35,499 nucleotides of DNA from Betaproteobacteria bacterium (GCA_016868295.1 VGHJ01000027.1:1-35499), one strand, 5' to 3'; positions 7,810 to 15,650 are shown, numbered from the stretch's first letter. Notes: a model not told the origin generated them from the letters alone. A program made the numbers and translations.

Positions 7810-8400
7810 TTGAGAGCCATCATCCTCGGCATCGGCAACACCATCCTTAGCGACGAGGGCGTCGGCGTGCACGCCGCCGAGGCCTTGCGCGCGGCCTATG
7901 CGCTGCCGGAAGGGGTGGAAGTCATCGACGGCGGCACCGCCGGCATGGAGCTGCTCGATCCGCTTGCCGGCATCGACCTGCTGCTGGTGCTCGATGCCGT
8001 CAAGGCGAAGCGCGCGCCCGGCACCGTGATTTGCCTCGTGGGCAAAGAGGTACCGGTGTTCTTCCGCAGCAAGCTCTCTCCGCACCAGGTCAGCATCTGC
8101 GACGTGCTGGCGAGCCTCGAATTCGCCGGCGATCCGCCGAAGGACCTGGTGCTGATCGGCTGCGAGCCGCTCAGCCTGGAACTGGGCACCGAACTGACGC
8201 CCACCGTTGCGGAAAAGGTGCCGGAGATGGTTGCCGCCGCCGTCGAGCAGCTTGCCGCGCGCGGCATCAAACTCGAACCGTGCCAGGACATCGTAGAGGC
8301 CGCCCCGCCGCCGGGCCGCCCCAAGGCGGGGCCAGTCAACGGTCTGCGAGCGGAGCGAGCCGAAGTCACCCCTTCTCTCGGGGAAGGGGTCGGGGGATAG
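7810..8400 (+). CDS. hybD: Hydrogenase maturation endopeptidase HybD
   Basis: Nickel-dependent-recognition protease that trims the C-terminus of HybC. The family's metal-sensing residues are at E16 (LSDEGVG), D62 (VLDAV) and H92 (SPHQ). The start is a TTG at 7810 with CGGAG five bases upstream; no ATG gives the conserved MRAIILGIGN beginning. The real domain ends near residue 165. The last 30 or so residues, including PPPGRPKAGP and TPSLGEGVGG, come from an intergenic repeat (8365-8399) that has extended the reading frame, making 196 residues against about 160 in E. coli. It lies just after the terminator, so it is probably expressed by read-through or a weak promoter. Confidence 0.94.
   Translation: MRAIILGIGNTILSDEGVGVHAAEALRAAYALPEGVEVIDGGTAGMELLDPLAGIDLLLVLDAVKAKRAPGTVICLVGKEVPVFFRSKLSPHQVSICDVLASLEFAGDPPKDLVLIGCEPLSLELGTELTPTVAEKVPEMVAAAVEQLAARGIKLEPCQDIVEAAPPPGRPKAGPVNGLRAERAEVTPSLGEGVGG
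8365..8399 (-). repeat. CCCCCGACCCC palindromic repeat, copy 1
   Basis: Read on the minus strand, TATCCCCCGACCCCTT runs into an AAGGGGTGAC arm and forms a stem-loop. It matches the copy at 33039-33073. It forms the 3' end of hybD and adds its last residues. Confidence 0.7.
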
Positions 8401-8404
8401 GCTT

Positions 8405-8650
8405 ATGTGCCTGGCCATCCCCTCGCGCGTGCTGGAGATCAATGACCAGATGGCCTTGGTCGACACCGCCGGCGAACAGCGGAAGGTCAGCCTCCTGCTC
8501 ATGCACGAGGAGGTCGCCGTCGGCGACTACGTGCTGATCCAGCACGGCCAGTTCGCCTACGAGCGCGTCGACGCCGAGCGCGCCCGCGAGTCCCTGGCGC
8601 TGATGGAAGAAGTCTTCGCACAGGGCCAGGCCGATGTCCGCGCCTGGTAG
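8405..8650 (+). CDS. hybG: HypC/HybG-family hydrogenase maturation chaperone
   Basis: An 81-residue protein of the HypC/HybG/HupF family that carries the Fe(CN)2CO unit with HypD and delivers it to a large-subunit precursor. It has the N-terminal MCLAIP motif, whose Cys2 is essential. Lying in the hyb operon beside hybD and hybE, it is probably the HybC-dedicated paralogue, while the second copy at 22485 sits with hypD. The start is 4 bases after the hybD stop, and the 3' end overlaps hybE by 17 bases. Confidence 0.93.
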   Translation: MCLAIPSRVLEINDQMALVDTAGEQRKVSLLLMHEEVAVGDYVLIQHGQFAYERVDAERARESLALMEEVFAQGQADVRAW

Positions 8651-9173
8651 CGGCGCCCTCCGGCTTCACGCCGCCGATCCCGCGCCGCTGCTCGAAGCCG
8701 CCTTCCGCCGCATCCTGGCGGAGACCATGGCCGACGTGCCGATCCTCAATCCCGCCCTGCAAGTCGAAGCCGTCGGCTTTGCGCGCCACGGAGACCACTG
8801 GCTCGGCATCCTCATCACGCCCTGGTTCATGAATCTGGTGCTGGCGCCGGGCGCGGCCGCATCGTGGCAGAGCGTGGCGCCGGGCCTGCGCCTGTTCCGC
8901 AAGTTTCCCTCGGGCGACTTCGCCTTCCTCGGCAGCAACGAGCCTGAAGTGGGCGAATTCCAGTCCTGCTCGCTCTTCTCGCCCATGGCGCAGTTCGCCG
9001 AGCAGGCCGGCGCGCGCGAGGTCGCCCTCGCCGCGCTCCAGGCCCTGCAGAGCGACCCCGCCGCGCCCGAGCCGGCGCCGGGCAAGGAAGCCTTCGACGA
9101 CCCGAAACAGGCCGCCCTCGAGCGGCCGATGAGCAAGCGCGAATTCCTCGGCGCGGTCTTCCGGCGCGGTTGA
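8634..9173 (+). CDS. hybE: [NiFe] hydrogenase assembly chaperone HybE
   Basis: A 179-residue cytoplasmic chaperone. In E. coli HybE binds the HybO precursor and helps couple cofactor assembly to Tat export of the Hyd-2 heterodimer. The family hallmarks are the central stretch DVPILNPALQVEAVGF, GHWLGILITPWFMNLVL (here with D for G) and FPSGDFAF. HupJ of rubredoxin-linked systems is related, but no rubredoxin domain is present here. The C-terminal RPMSKREFLGAVF is shared with many homologues. It overlaps the end of hybG and is the last gene of the operon; no terminator is obvious after it. Confidence 0.92.
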   Translation: MSAPGSGALRLHAADPAPLLEAAFRRILAETMADVPILNPALQVEAVGFARHGDHWLGILITPWFMNLVLAPGAAASWQSVAPGLRLFRKFPSGDFAFLGSNEPEVGEFQSCSLFSPMAQFAEQAGAREVALAALQALQSDPAAPEPAPGKEAFDDPKQAALERPMSKREFLGAVFRRG

Positions 9174-9179
9174 GCGCTC

Positions 9180-9204
9180 GCGGTCATGCAGGGGCTGACT
9201 TTAC
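9180..9204 (+). repeat. Dispersed CTGACTTT repeat, copy 2
   Basis: GCGGTCATGCAGGGG then CTGACTTTACC, in the 61-base gap between hybE and hicA. Confidence 0.6.
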
Positions 9205-9234
9205 CGGCCCTGGCGCACAGAGTATTCTTTCGCC

Positions 9235-9423
9235 ATGAAAATCAGCGAGGTGCTCGAACTGTTGAAGCGCGATGGCTGGTACCTTGTAGCAACGCGGGGC
9301 AGTCACAGGCAGTTCAAGCATGCGGTCAAACCCGGGAGAGTGACTGTAGCCGGCAAACCCAGCGAGGATCTCGCGCCCGGAACCCTGAACAGCATATTCA
9401 AGCAAGCAGGCTTGAAGAAGTAG
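9235..9423 (+). CDS. hicA: HicA-family mRNA interferase toxin
   Basis: A 62-residue protein with the small double-stranded RNA-binding-like fold of HicA toxins, which cleave mRNA in translation-blocking fashion. The catalytic His lies in GSHRQFKH (H24), and the beginning KISEVLELLKRDGW and VAGKPSEDLAPGTLNSI are typical. It is followed 8 bases later by its HicB partner, a standard toxin-first order. No link to hydrogen metabolism; it sits in the accessory stretch between the hyb and hox operons and may have come by transfer. Confidence 0.93.
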   Translation: MKISEVLELLKRDGWYLVATRGSHRQFKHAVKPGRVTVAGKPSEDLAPGTLNSIFKQAGLKK

Positions 9424-9431
9424 GAGAGACC

Positions 9432-9644
9432 ATGCGTTACGCCATCGTGATCGAACGTACCGAGAGTAATTTTTCGGCTTATGTACCGGATCTGCCGGGT
9501 TGCGTGGCGACGGGTGCCACCTTGGAAGAAACCGAAACGGCGATCCGCGAAGCCATCGCATTCCACATCGAGGGCATGCTGGAGGACGGCATGCCGGTTC
9601 CTCCGGCCTCCAGCCAGGTCGAGTATATCGAGATCGCCGCCTGA
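9432..9644 (+). CDS. hicB: HicB-family antitoxin
   Basis: A 70-residue protein with the partial RNase-H fold of HicB: MRYAIVIERTESNFSAYVPDLPGCVATG, then TLEETETAIREAIAFHIEGM. It neutralises HicA. No C-terminal helix-turn-helix or ribbon-helix-helix domain is present, so autoregulation would need the pair or another factor. A GGAGAG Shine-Dalgarno sequence at 9423-9428 picks the ATG at 9432 over longer in-frame starts that run through hicA. Confidence 0.93.
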   Translation: MRYAIVIERTESNFSAYVPDLPGCVATGATLEETETAIREAIAFHIEGMLEDGMPVPPASSQVEYIEIAA

Positions 9645-9649
9645 CCCGG

Positions 9650-10276
9650 TCAGGCTGACGCCACCGCCACGCCCCAGTAGTGATAAGCAGCGATGCGCGG
9701 GCCGGGCAGGTACATCGCCTGCACCTCCGGCTCGAAGCCCGCTTCGCGCAACAGGGCCGGGATGTCGCGGCCGAGATGGTAGCCGCCGGCGAGCGGGCCC
9801 CGTAGCGGCTGGAGGCGCGCCTGCCAGCGCCGCACGCCCTCGTCCGGCGCGCGCCCGTGCTCGGAAAACAGCAATCGCCCGCCCGGTGCCAGCACGCGCC
9901 GCGCTTCGCGCAGCGCCGCCACCGGATCGGGAATCGTGCAGAGCGTATAGGTGCTGACGACTGTATCGAAGGCGCGGTCGGCCAGCGGCAGGCGCTCTGC
10001 GCCGATGCCGACGAGTTCCACCGGCAGCCGCGCCGCACGGCTGCGCCGCAACGCCAAATGATGCATGCGCAGAGAAGGCTCGACACCGACGATGCCGCTC
10101 ACGCGGCCCGCATCGTAGAAGGGCAGGTTGAGCCCGGTGCCCAGCCCGATCTCCAGCACAAGCCCCTGCGCATGCGGAATGACCTTGCGGCGCTGCTCGG
10201 CGAAGGACTTCATCCCGCAGGCAAAATCGATCAGCCAGGGCAGGACGTGGCGTTCGTACCAGTTGGGCGTGCTCAT
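9650..10276 (-). CDS. Class I SAM-dependent methyltransferase
   Basis: A 208-residue cytosolic methyltransferase of the UbiE-like Methyltransf_11 type. Motif I is LEIGLGTGLNLPFY (41-54), the acidic end of strand 2 is VGVEPS, and FDTVVSTYTLCTIPDP plus RVLAPGGRLLFSEHG are motifs II-III. The substrate cannot be read from the sequence. I chose the start at MSTPNWYERH (10276) because the longer frame up to 10393 has no family similarity and runs through a dispersed repeat copy (10335-10359). It converges with hicAB. Confidence 0.85.
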   Translation of the reverse strand: MSTPNWYERHVLPWLIDFACGMKSFAEQRRKVIPHAQGLVLEIGLGTGLNLPFYDAGRVSGIVGVEPSLRMHHLALRRSRAARLPVELVGIGAERLPLADRAFDTVVSTYTLCTIPDPVAALREARRVLAPGGRLLFSEHGRAPDEGVRRWQARLQPLRGPLAGGYHLGRDIPALLREAGFEPEVQAMYLPGPRIAAYHYWGVAVASA

Positions 10277-10334
10277 GGGTAATGCGCGTAGGGGCCAGCC
10301 TGAAGTATAGAAGCGAACGCCGGACGCGGCGGCG

Positions 10335-10359
10335 GAAAAGTCAGTCGCCCCAGCACGGC
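10335..10359 (-). repeat. Dispersed CTGACTTT repeat, copy 3
   Basis: On the minus strand it reads GCCGTGCTGGGGCGA then CTGACTTTTC. It lies in the divergent spacer between the methyltransferase and the membrane-protein gene. Confidence 0.6.
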
Positions 10360-10441
10360 GGGCAGATTGCCGGCCGGCGCATCGCGATGGCATGATTCGG
10401 GAACGTCACAAGATCGATGGAACAAACTTGCCGGGAGGACC

Positions 10442-11004
10442 GTGAAGCCGATGCTCAAGACGCTGCTCATCGAGGAACTGCGCTTCCTGTTCTTCCGCCC
10501 GAACGGCCCGGCCATCCGCAGCCACTGGAAAGCGTTCCTTGCCTTCGGCCTGCTCTTCATCTCATCACCCTGACCGCGCCCCCGGTGGCGCTCTACGCCA
10601 TTCCAGTGGAGAGATTCATGGCGGCCGAGGCGGCGCGCAGCGCCAATGCCTGGTTCCTCATCGTCGTCGCCACCTGGCGGGTGGCGCTCTACGTGGTTTT
10701 CCTGAAGCGGGTGGCCGGGCTGTCGCCCGGCAACGTCGCGGTCGCCGCCCTGCTGCCCCTGGTCATCATCGTGATCGGCCTCACCATGCTCAACCTCGAG
10801 CACGTCGTGTTCAGCCTGATGAGCGGCATCCGTGAAGAGGACCGCAGCCCGAACGACGCCGCCTACGGCGTGGTGTTCATGCTCTCCATGCTGTCCTTCA
10901 TGGCCGCCCCGTTTCTCGCGCTGGGCTACCTGGTTGCGATCGTCAACGCCTTCAGGGGAACGGAAGAGAAATCAGGGGTGGCGCCGGGCAGGCGCGATGA
11001 GTGA
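10442..11004 (+). pseudogene. Small hydrophobic membrane-protein gene with a frameshift
   Basis: Starts at a GTG with GGGAGGA just upstream and reads MKPMLKTLLIEELRFLFF, then SHWKAFLAFGLLFIS up to about 10560. That frame stops at 10571-10573. A second frame continues directly with LITLTAPPVALYAIPVERF and three further hydrophobic segments to 11004. Joined, they give about 187 residues with about four transmembrane helices. One missing base within about 10555-10566 explains the break. It could be a true mutation, a sequencing error or, less likely, programmed frameshifting. I do not recognise the family. Confidence 0.68.
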
Positions 11005-11013
11005 ACGATCGGC

Positions 11014-11038
11014 GCCGTCCTGCGGGGACTGACTTTTC
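11014..11038 (+). repeat. Dispersed CTGACTTT repeat, copy 4
   Basis: GCCGTCCTGCGGGGA then CTGACTTTTC, in the spacer after the frameshifted membrane-protein gene. Confidence 0.65.
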
Positions 11039-11127
11039 AAAGGGGAATTGGTCTTCCGCCTGGTTGTCGGCCGAAGTGGAAGTTCAACCAGTCTTGCAGC
11101 AACTGAAGCTACCGACCCAATCCGGTC

Positions 11128-11147
11128 ATTCCCGCGAACGCGGGAAT
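11128..11147. repeat. ATTCCCGCG palindrome (REP-like)
   Basis: ATTCCCGCG and CGCGGGAAT are separated by AA. This is a widespread proteobacterial intergenic palindrome type (TCATTCCCGCGAACGCGGGA). It is non-coding and lies between convergent genes. Confidence 0.7.
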
Positions 11148-11208
11148 CCAGCGCCGTTGATACAGGCTCATCCGACTTGTGTTTGGGTAAGGGCAGTTGT
11201 TTTCCATC

Positions 11209-11238
11209 CCCCTCTCCCCGCAAGCGGGGAGAGGGGGC
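11209..11238. repeat. CCCTCTCCCCGC palindrome (REP-like), copy 1
   Basis: A perfect 14-bp inverted repeat, CCCCCTCTCCCCGC with loop AA. It lies 22 bases beyond the ltaE stop. It lacks the GGGGTGAGGGG tail seen in the other copies. It may work as a transcript end for ltaE, though no T-run accompanies it. Confidence 0.7.
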
Positions 11239-11260
11239 AGTGTGCTTGCGGCGGCGGATT

Positions 11261-12286
11261 TTACCCGGCCAGTTCCTTCACGTCGGCGATCAGGGCGTCG
11301 ACGCTCTCCGGCGTCGTGTCCCAGGAGCACATGAGACGCGCGCCGCCGGCGGCGATGAAGGTGTAGAAGCGCCAGCCGCGCTGGCGCAGCCCGTCCTGCA
11401 CGGCTTGCGGCAGGTCGACGAAGACGCCGTTCGCCTCGACCGGAAACAGCAGCCGCGCGCCGGGAATCGCGGCGAGGCCTTGCGCCAGGCGCCGCGCCAT
11501 GGCGTTGGCGTGGCGCGCGTGGCGCAGCCAGGCATCGCCTTCGAGCAGGCCGAGCCAGGGCGCCGAGAGAAAACGCATTTTCGAGGCGAGCTGGCCGGCC
11601 TGCTTGCAGCGCCAGGCGAAATCCTCGGACAGGCGGCGGTCGAAGAAGACCACCGCTTCGCCCACCGGCAGGCCCATCTTGGTGCCGCCGAAGCAGAGTA
11701 CATCGACCCCGGCGCGCCAGGTGATCTCGGCCGGCGCCACGCCGAGCGAGGCGACGGCGTTGCAGAAGCGCGCGCCGTCCATGTGCACGCGCAATCCGCG
11801 TGCGCGCGCCAGTTCCGCGACGGCGGCGATTTCCGCCGGGCGATAGACCGTGCCGACTTCGGTGGCCTGGGTCAGCGTCACCACGCGCGGCTTGGGGTAA
11901 TGGATGTCGCTGCGCCGCGCGATCACCTCGAGCACCGCTTCGGGCGCGAGCTTGCCGTCCGCGCCGCGAACGGTGAGCAGCTTCGAGCCGTTGGAGAAGA
12001 ACTCCGGCCCGCCGCATTCGTCGGTCTCGACATGCGCCAGCTCGTGGCAGATCACGCTGTGGTAGCTCTGGCACAGCGAGGCGAGGGCGAGCGAATTGGC
12101 GGCCGTGCCGTTGAAGACGAAATACACGTCGCAGTCGGTCTCGAACAGCGCGCGCAGGCGGTCGGAGACGCGGCGCGTCCATTCGTCGTCGCCGTAGCCG
12201 GGCGCGTGGCCGGCATTCGCGGCGAGCAGGGCCTGCAGGGCCTCCGGACAGATGCCGGCGTTGTTGTCGCTGGCGAAGGAACGCAT
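11261..12286 (-). CDS. ltaE: Low-specificity L-threonine aldolase
   Basis: A PLP-dependent enzyme of 341 residues that splits threonine or allo-threonine into glycine and acetaldehyde. It begins with the family signature RSFASDNNAGICPEAL. HMDGARF carries the PLP-pyridine Asp (D170), and the Schiff-base lysine is K203 in FGGTKMG. H81 (ICHELAH) is the usual ring-stacking residue. The start is the ATG at 12286, preceded on the minus strand by ACGGAGCCGCC. Longer frames to 12310 or 12325 lack a ribosome binding site and family similarity. It is a housekeeping gene of the accessory stretch, transcribed away from hoxF. Confidence 0.93.
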   Translation of the reverse strand: MRSFASDNNAGICPEALQALLAANAGHAPGYGDDEWTRRVSDRLRALFETDCDVYFVFNGTAANSLALASLCQSYHSVICHELAHVETDECGGPEFFSNGSKLLTVRGADGKLAPEAVLEVIARRSDIHYPKPRVVTLTQATEVGTVYRPAEIAAVAELARARGLRVHMDGARFCNAVASLGVAPAEITWRAGVDVLCFGGTKMGLPVGEAVVFFDRRLSEDFAWRCKQAGQLASKMRFLSAPWLGLLEGDAWLRHARHANAMARRLAQGLAAIPGARLLFPVEANGVFVDLPQAVQDGLRQRGWRFYTFIAAGGARLMCSWDTTPESVDALIADVKELAG

Positions 12287-12386
12287 GGCGGCTCCGTGTA
12301 GTGTATTCATGGAACCATAGCGCAAAGCCGCGCTTTCTGCCGGGCAAAAAAAGTCGAGGCAGGGCGCCGCGGCCGGCGGCCGCGGC

Positions 12387-12411
12387 GCCGTGCCGCCGGG
12401 ACTGACTTATC
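12387..12411 (+). repeat. Dispersed CTGACTTT repeat, copy 5
   Basis: GCCGTGCCGCCGGGA then CTGACTTATC, one base off the core. Bases 12385-12408 are identical to the copy near 30147-30170. It lies in the ltaE-hoxF spacer. Confidence 0.65.
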
Positions 12412-12450
12412 CCCTGAAGCCGGCCGAATGGAGAGACCGTTTCCGGCCGA

Positions 12451-12464
12451 TTGACCTAAGTCAA
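12451..12464 (+). promoter_or_regulatory. FNR/Anr-type box of the hoxFUYH operon
   Basis: TTGACCTAAGTCAA has the TTGA-N6-TCAA dyad of FNR-family sites. With the box centred at -41.5, transcription would start near 12499, and TAACTT (12486-12491) sits exactly where the -10 should be. This is the geometry of a class II FNR-activated promoter, so low oxygen is the likely inducing signal for the soluble hydrogenase. Confidence 0.72.
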
Positions 12465-12520
12465 GCCCTCCCCGGCGAATCGAAGTAACTTAGCACTATC
12501 CATCCTAGGCTCGCCGGAAC

Positions 12521-14308
12521 ATGCCCGAACAAGACGTTTGCGACCTGCCGGGGATCGTTGCCCGCTGGCACCGCGATCCCGCCAACCTGGTGCAGATCCT
12601 GCGCGACATCCAGGAAGCCTGCGGCACGATTCCGTCCGACACGATCGACCGCCTGGCGGCGCTGCTCGATGTGCCGCGCGTGCGCATCGAGTCGACGGCG
12701 AGCTTCTATGCCTTCTTCCGCGCCGAGTCGCACGGCGCCTACGAGATCCTCTTCTCCGACAACGTCATCGACCGGATGGCCGGCAAGGAGACGCTCAAGC
12801 AGTATTTCTGCGAGCGGCTCTGGCTCGAGCCGCGCAAGCTCTCCGAGGACGGGCTGGTGTACGTCGACGACACGGCCGACATCGGCCTCGCCGACCAGGC
12901 GCCGGCGCTGCTGGTGAACGGCTACGCGATTCCCTCGCTCGACCAGGCGCGCCTCGATCTCGTCGCCGAGCTGATCCGGGCGAAGAAGCCGCTCGCCGAG
13001 TGGCCGCCGATGCTGTTCGAGGTGCCCGACAACGTGCGCAAGCCCGGCCCGCTGACGGGCGAGGCGTTCGCGCCGGGTGCTGCGCTGCGGGCCCTGATCG
13101 CGCGCGGCGCCGAGGCGACGCTGGCCGATGTCGACCTCGCCAACCTGCGCGGCCGCGGCGGCGCCGGCTTCAAGACGGCGACCAAGTGGGCGAGCTGCCG
13201 CAAGGCGGAAGGGGAATCACATTACGTGGTATGCAACGCCGACGAGGGCGAGCCGGGCACCTTCAAGGACCGCGTGCTGCTCGCCAGCCACGCCGATCTG
13301 GTCTTCGAGGGCATGACGGTGTGCGCCCGCGTCATCGGCGCGCGCCAGGGTCTGCTTTACCTGCGCGGCGAGTACAGGAACCTGCTGGAAAAACTGAAGT
13401 CGGTCCTGGCGAGACGGCGCGATGCCGGGCTGCTGGGACAGAACATCCTCGGCGAACAAGGCTTCGACTTCGACATCGAGATCCACCTCGGCGCCGGCGC
13501 CTACATCTGCGGCGAGGAGTCGGCGCTGATCGAGTCGCTCGAGGGCAAGCCGGGCAAACCGCGCAACCGCCCGCCCTTTCCGGACCGCTGCGGCTACCGC
13601 AACCAGCCGACGGTGGTGAACAACGTCGAGACATTCGCCAGCGCGGCGAAGATCGCCGAGCGCGGCGGCGCCTGGTTCGCCGCCATGGGCACGCCGCAGT
13701 CGGCCGGCACGAAGCTGGTCTCGATCTCCGGCGACTGCCGGCGGCCGGGCGTGTACGAAGTTCCATTCGGCGTCACGGTGCGACAGATCCTCATCGACTG
13801 CGGCGCCGAGGACGCCCACGCCGTGCAGGTCTCCGGGCCGTCCGGCACCTGCATTTCCTTCCGCGAGTTCGACCGCCGCATCGCCTTCGAGGACCTTGCC
13901 ACGGCCGGCGCCTTCATGGTCTTCTCGCGCGAACGCGACATGTTCGAGGTGGCGCGCAACTTCACGCACTTCTTCGCCCACGAGAGCTGCGGCTTCTGCA
14001 CGCCCTGCCGCGTCGGCACGACGCTGCTGAAGAACACCATGGACAAGCTGGCGGCGGGCAAGGGCTCGGCCTACGACATGAACGAGATGAAGCACATCAT
14101 GCACATCCTGCGCGGCATGGCGCACTGTGGCTTGGGCCACACGGCGGCCAACCCGGTGGTGCAGACCATGGAAAAATTCCCCGACGCCTACGAGCGAAGG
14201 CTGAAGCGGCTCGACTTCGAGCCGGCCTTCGACCTCGACGGCGCGCTTGCCACCGCACGCCTCATTACCGGCCGCGACGACGAGTGGGCCCACCTCGCCA
14301 ATGAGTAA
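12521..14308 (+). CDS. hoxF: NAD-reducing hydrogenase diaphorase subunit HoxF
   Basis: A 595-residue fusion of NuoE-like (about 1-155) and NuoF-like (about 180-560) domains. It binds FMN and NAD(H) and exchanges electrons with HoxU. FMN and NADH motifs are GRGGAGF (211-217) and GAGAYICGEE (324-333). A [4Fe-4S] cluster is bound by C490, C493, C496 and C536. The NuoE-like part has lost the [2Fe-2S] cysteines: the region where NuoE carries its second Cys pair reads ADIGLAD (119-125) and the first pair region LFSDNV. It is the first gene behind an FNR-type promoter. Its last 8 bases overlap hoxU. The cytosolic complex couples H2 and NAD+/NADH. Confidence 0.96.
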   Translation: MPEQDVCDLPGIVARWHRDPANLVQILRDIQEACGTIPSDTIDRLAALLDVPRVRIESTASFYAFFRAESHGAYEILFSDNVIDRMAGKETLKQYFCERLWLEPRKLSEDGLVYVDDTADIGLADQAPALLVNGYAIPSLDQARLDLVAELIRAKKPLAEWPPMLFEVPDNVRKPGPLTGEAFAPGAALRALIARGAEATLADVDLANLRGRGGAGFKTATKWASCRKAEGESHYVVCNADEGEPGTFKDRVLLASHADLVFEGMTVCARVIGARQGLLYLRGEYRNLLEKLKSVLARRRDAGLLGQNILGEQGFDFDIEIHLGAGAYICGEESALIESLEGKPGKPRNRPPFPDRCGYRNQPTVVNNVETFASAAKIAERGGAWFAAMGTPQSAGTKLVSISGDCRRPGVYEVPFGVTVRQILIDCGAEDAHAVQVSGPSGTCISFREFDRRIAFEDLATAGAFMVFSRERDMFEVARNFTHFFAHESCGFCTPCRVGTTLLKNTMDKLAAGKGSAYDMNEMKHIMHILRGMAHCGLGHTAANPVVQTMEKFPDAYERRLKRLDFEPAFDLDGALATARLITGRDDEWAHLANE

Positions 14309-15029
14309 AACCTTCACCCTCGACGGCAAGGTCATTCCCTTCGAGGAGGGCGAGACCATCATGGAGGCGGCGACGGCGGCGGGCGTCTACATCCCGCACC
14401 TGTGCCACCACCCCGAATTCAAGCCGCACGGCTCGTGCAAGCTGTGCACGGTGAGCATCGGCGGGCGGCTCGGCGCCGCCTGCACCAACCGGGCCGAGGA
14501 GGGCATGAAGGTGGAGAGCGAAACCGAGGCGCTCAACGCCGACCGGCGATCCCTCGTGCAGATGCTCTTCGTCGAGGGCAACCACGTCTGCCCGTCCTGC
14601 GAGAAGAGCGGCAACTGCCAGTTGCAGGCGGTGGGTTACCACCTCGGCATGCTGACGCCGCACTTCCCGCATTTCTACCCGGCACGCGACGTCGACGCCT
14701 CGCATCCGGACATGCTGCTCGAGCGCAACCGCTGCATCCTGTGCGAGCTGTGCGTACGCGCCAGCCGCGACGTCGACGGCAAGAACGTCTTCGGCATCGG
14801 CGGGCGCGGCATCCGGGCGCGCCTCATCGTCAACGCGGCGACGGGCCGTCTCGCCGACACCGACTTTTCCGTCACCGACCGCGCCGCCGAGGTGTGCCCG
14901 ACCGGCGCCATCATCCGCAAGCGCTACGGCTTCACCGTGCCGATCGGCAAGCGGCTCTACGACCGCCACAGCATCGCCGAGCTTCCCCCTCTCCCCGCCA
15001 AGCGGGGAGAGGGCCGGGGTGAGGGGTAG
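14301..15029 (+). CDS. hoxU: NAD-reducing hydrogenase diaphorase subunit HoxU
   Basis: A 242-residue NuoG-N-terminal-like iron-sulfur subunit linking HoxF to the HoxYH hydrogenase. [2Fe-2S] ligands are C35, C46, C49 and C61. A His-Cys3 cluster is bound around H95, C97, C100 and C106. A [4Fe-4S] cluster uses C145, C148, C151 and C199. The natural protein ends near residue 227. The last residues (LPPLPAKRGEGRGEG) are translated from a REP-like palindrome at 14985-15026 that carries the stop shortly after. The start overlaps hoxF by 8 bases. Confidence 0.95.
   Translation: MSKTFTLDGKVIPFEEGETIMEAATAAGVYIPHLCHHPEFKPHGSCKLCTVSIGGRLGAACTNRAEEGMKVESETEALNADRRSLVQMLFVEGNHVCPSCEKSGNCQLQAVGYHLGMLTPHFPHFYPARDVDASHPDMLLERNRCILCELCVRASRDVDGKNVFGIGGRGIRARLIVNAATGRLADTDFSVTDRAAEVCPTGAIIRKRYGFTVPIGKRLYDRHSIAELPPLPAKRGEGRGEG
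14985..15026 (+). repeat. CCCTCTCCCCGC palindrome with GGGGTGAGGGG tail, copy 2
   Basis: CCCCCTCTCCCCGC (14985-14998) pairs with GCGGGGAGAGGG (15002-15013), followed by the tail CCGGGGTGAGGGG (15014-15026). It encodes the HoxU C-terminus, and its GAGGGG lies 4 bases before the hoxY ATG, where it may act as a Shine-Dalgarno sequence. Confidence 0.8.
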
Positions 15030-15030
15030 C

Positions 15031-15567
15031 ATGAGCAAGCTGCGCGTCGCCACCTGCTCGATCGCCGGCTGCTTCGGCTGCCACATGTCCCTGCTCGACA
15101 TCGACGAGCGTCTGTTCGAGCTGGTGAAGGCGGTCGAGTTCGACCGCTCGCCGATCACCGACATCAAGCACTGCGGGCCCTGCGACATCGGCCTCGTCGA
15201 GGGCGGCGTGTGCAACGCCGAGAACGTGCACGTGCTGAAGGAGTTCAGGAAGAACTGCCGCATCCTCGTCGCCATGGGCTCCTGCGCCATCACCGGCGGC
15301 ATCCCGGCCTGGCGCAACAATGTCGACCTGTGGGACTGCTTCCAGGAGGTGTACCACTACGGCATCGGTCTGGAGAACGGCCAGGTGCCGAACGACCCCG
15401 AGCTGCCGCTGCCCTTCGACAAGGTGCACCCGATCAACGAGGTGGTGCGGGTCGATCACTTCCTGCCCGGCTGCCCGCCGCCGGCCGACGCCATCTGGAG
15501 GTTCCTCACCGACCTCGCCGCCGGCCGCGAGCCGAGGCTCGACTACGAGATGCTGCATTATGATTAG
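15031..15567 (+). CDS. hoxY: NAD-reducing hydrogenase small subunit HoxY
   Basis: A 178-residue small subunit of the group 3d enzyme. It is much shorter than HybO and has no Tat signal or membrane anchor, so it is cytosolic. It carries the single proximal [4Fe-4S] cluster through C14 and C17 (AGCFGC) and the cysteines of MGSCAITGG and LPGCPPP. The ATG at 15031 directly follows the REP tail that also ends hoxU. An 83-base repeat separates it from hoxH. Confidence 0.95.
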   Translation: MSKLRVATCSIAGCFGCHMSLLDIDERLFELVKAVEFDRSPITDIKHCGPCDIGLVEGGVCNAENVHVLKEFRKNCRILVAMGSCAITGGIPAWRNNVDLWDCFQEVYHYGIGLENGQVPNDPELPLPFDKVHPINEVVRVDHFLPGCPPPADAIWRFLTDLAAGREPRLDYEMLHYD

Positions 15568-15650
15568 TTGTCGGTTACCAGTTCCCGGTTGTCAGTGGAT
15601 GGGTGCGCTGGCCGGAACTGGCAACCGGCAACTGGCAACTGGGAACTGAG
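15568..15650. repeat. GGCAACTG-type palindromic repeat, copy 1 (hoxY-hoxH spacer)
   Basis: The left part GGTTACCAGTTCCCGGTT and the right part CCGGCAACTGGCAACTGG are largely inverse complements. The right arm ends one base before the hoxH ATG. A longer hoxH reading frame through it is not family sequence. Confidence 0.72.

Noticed and set aside
15603-15650. Extended N-terminus of HoxH from an upstream ATG
   Set aside because: It would translate the intergenic repeat; family proteins begin near MSFPLETAAN.
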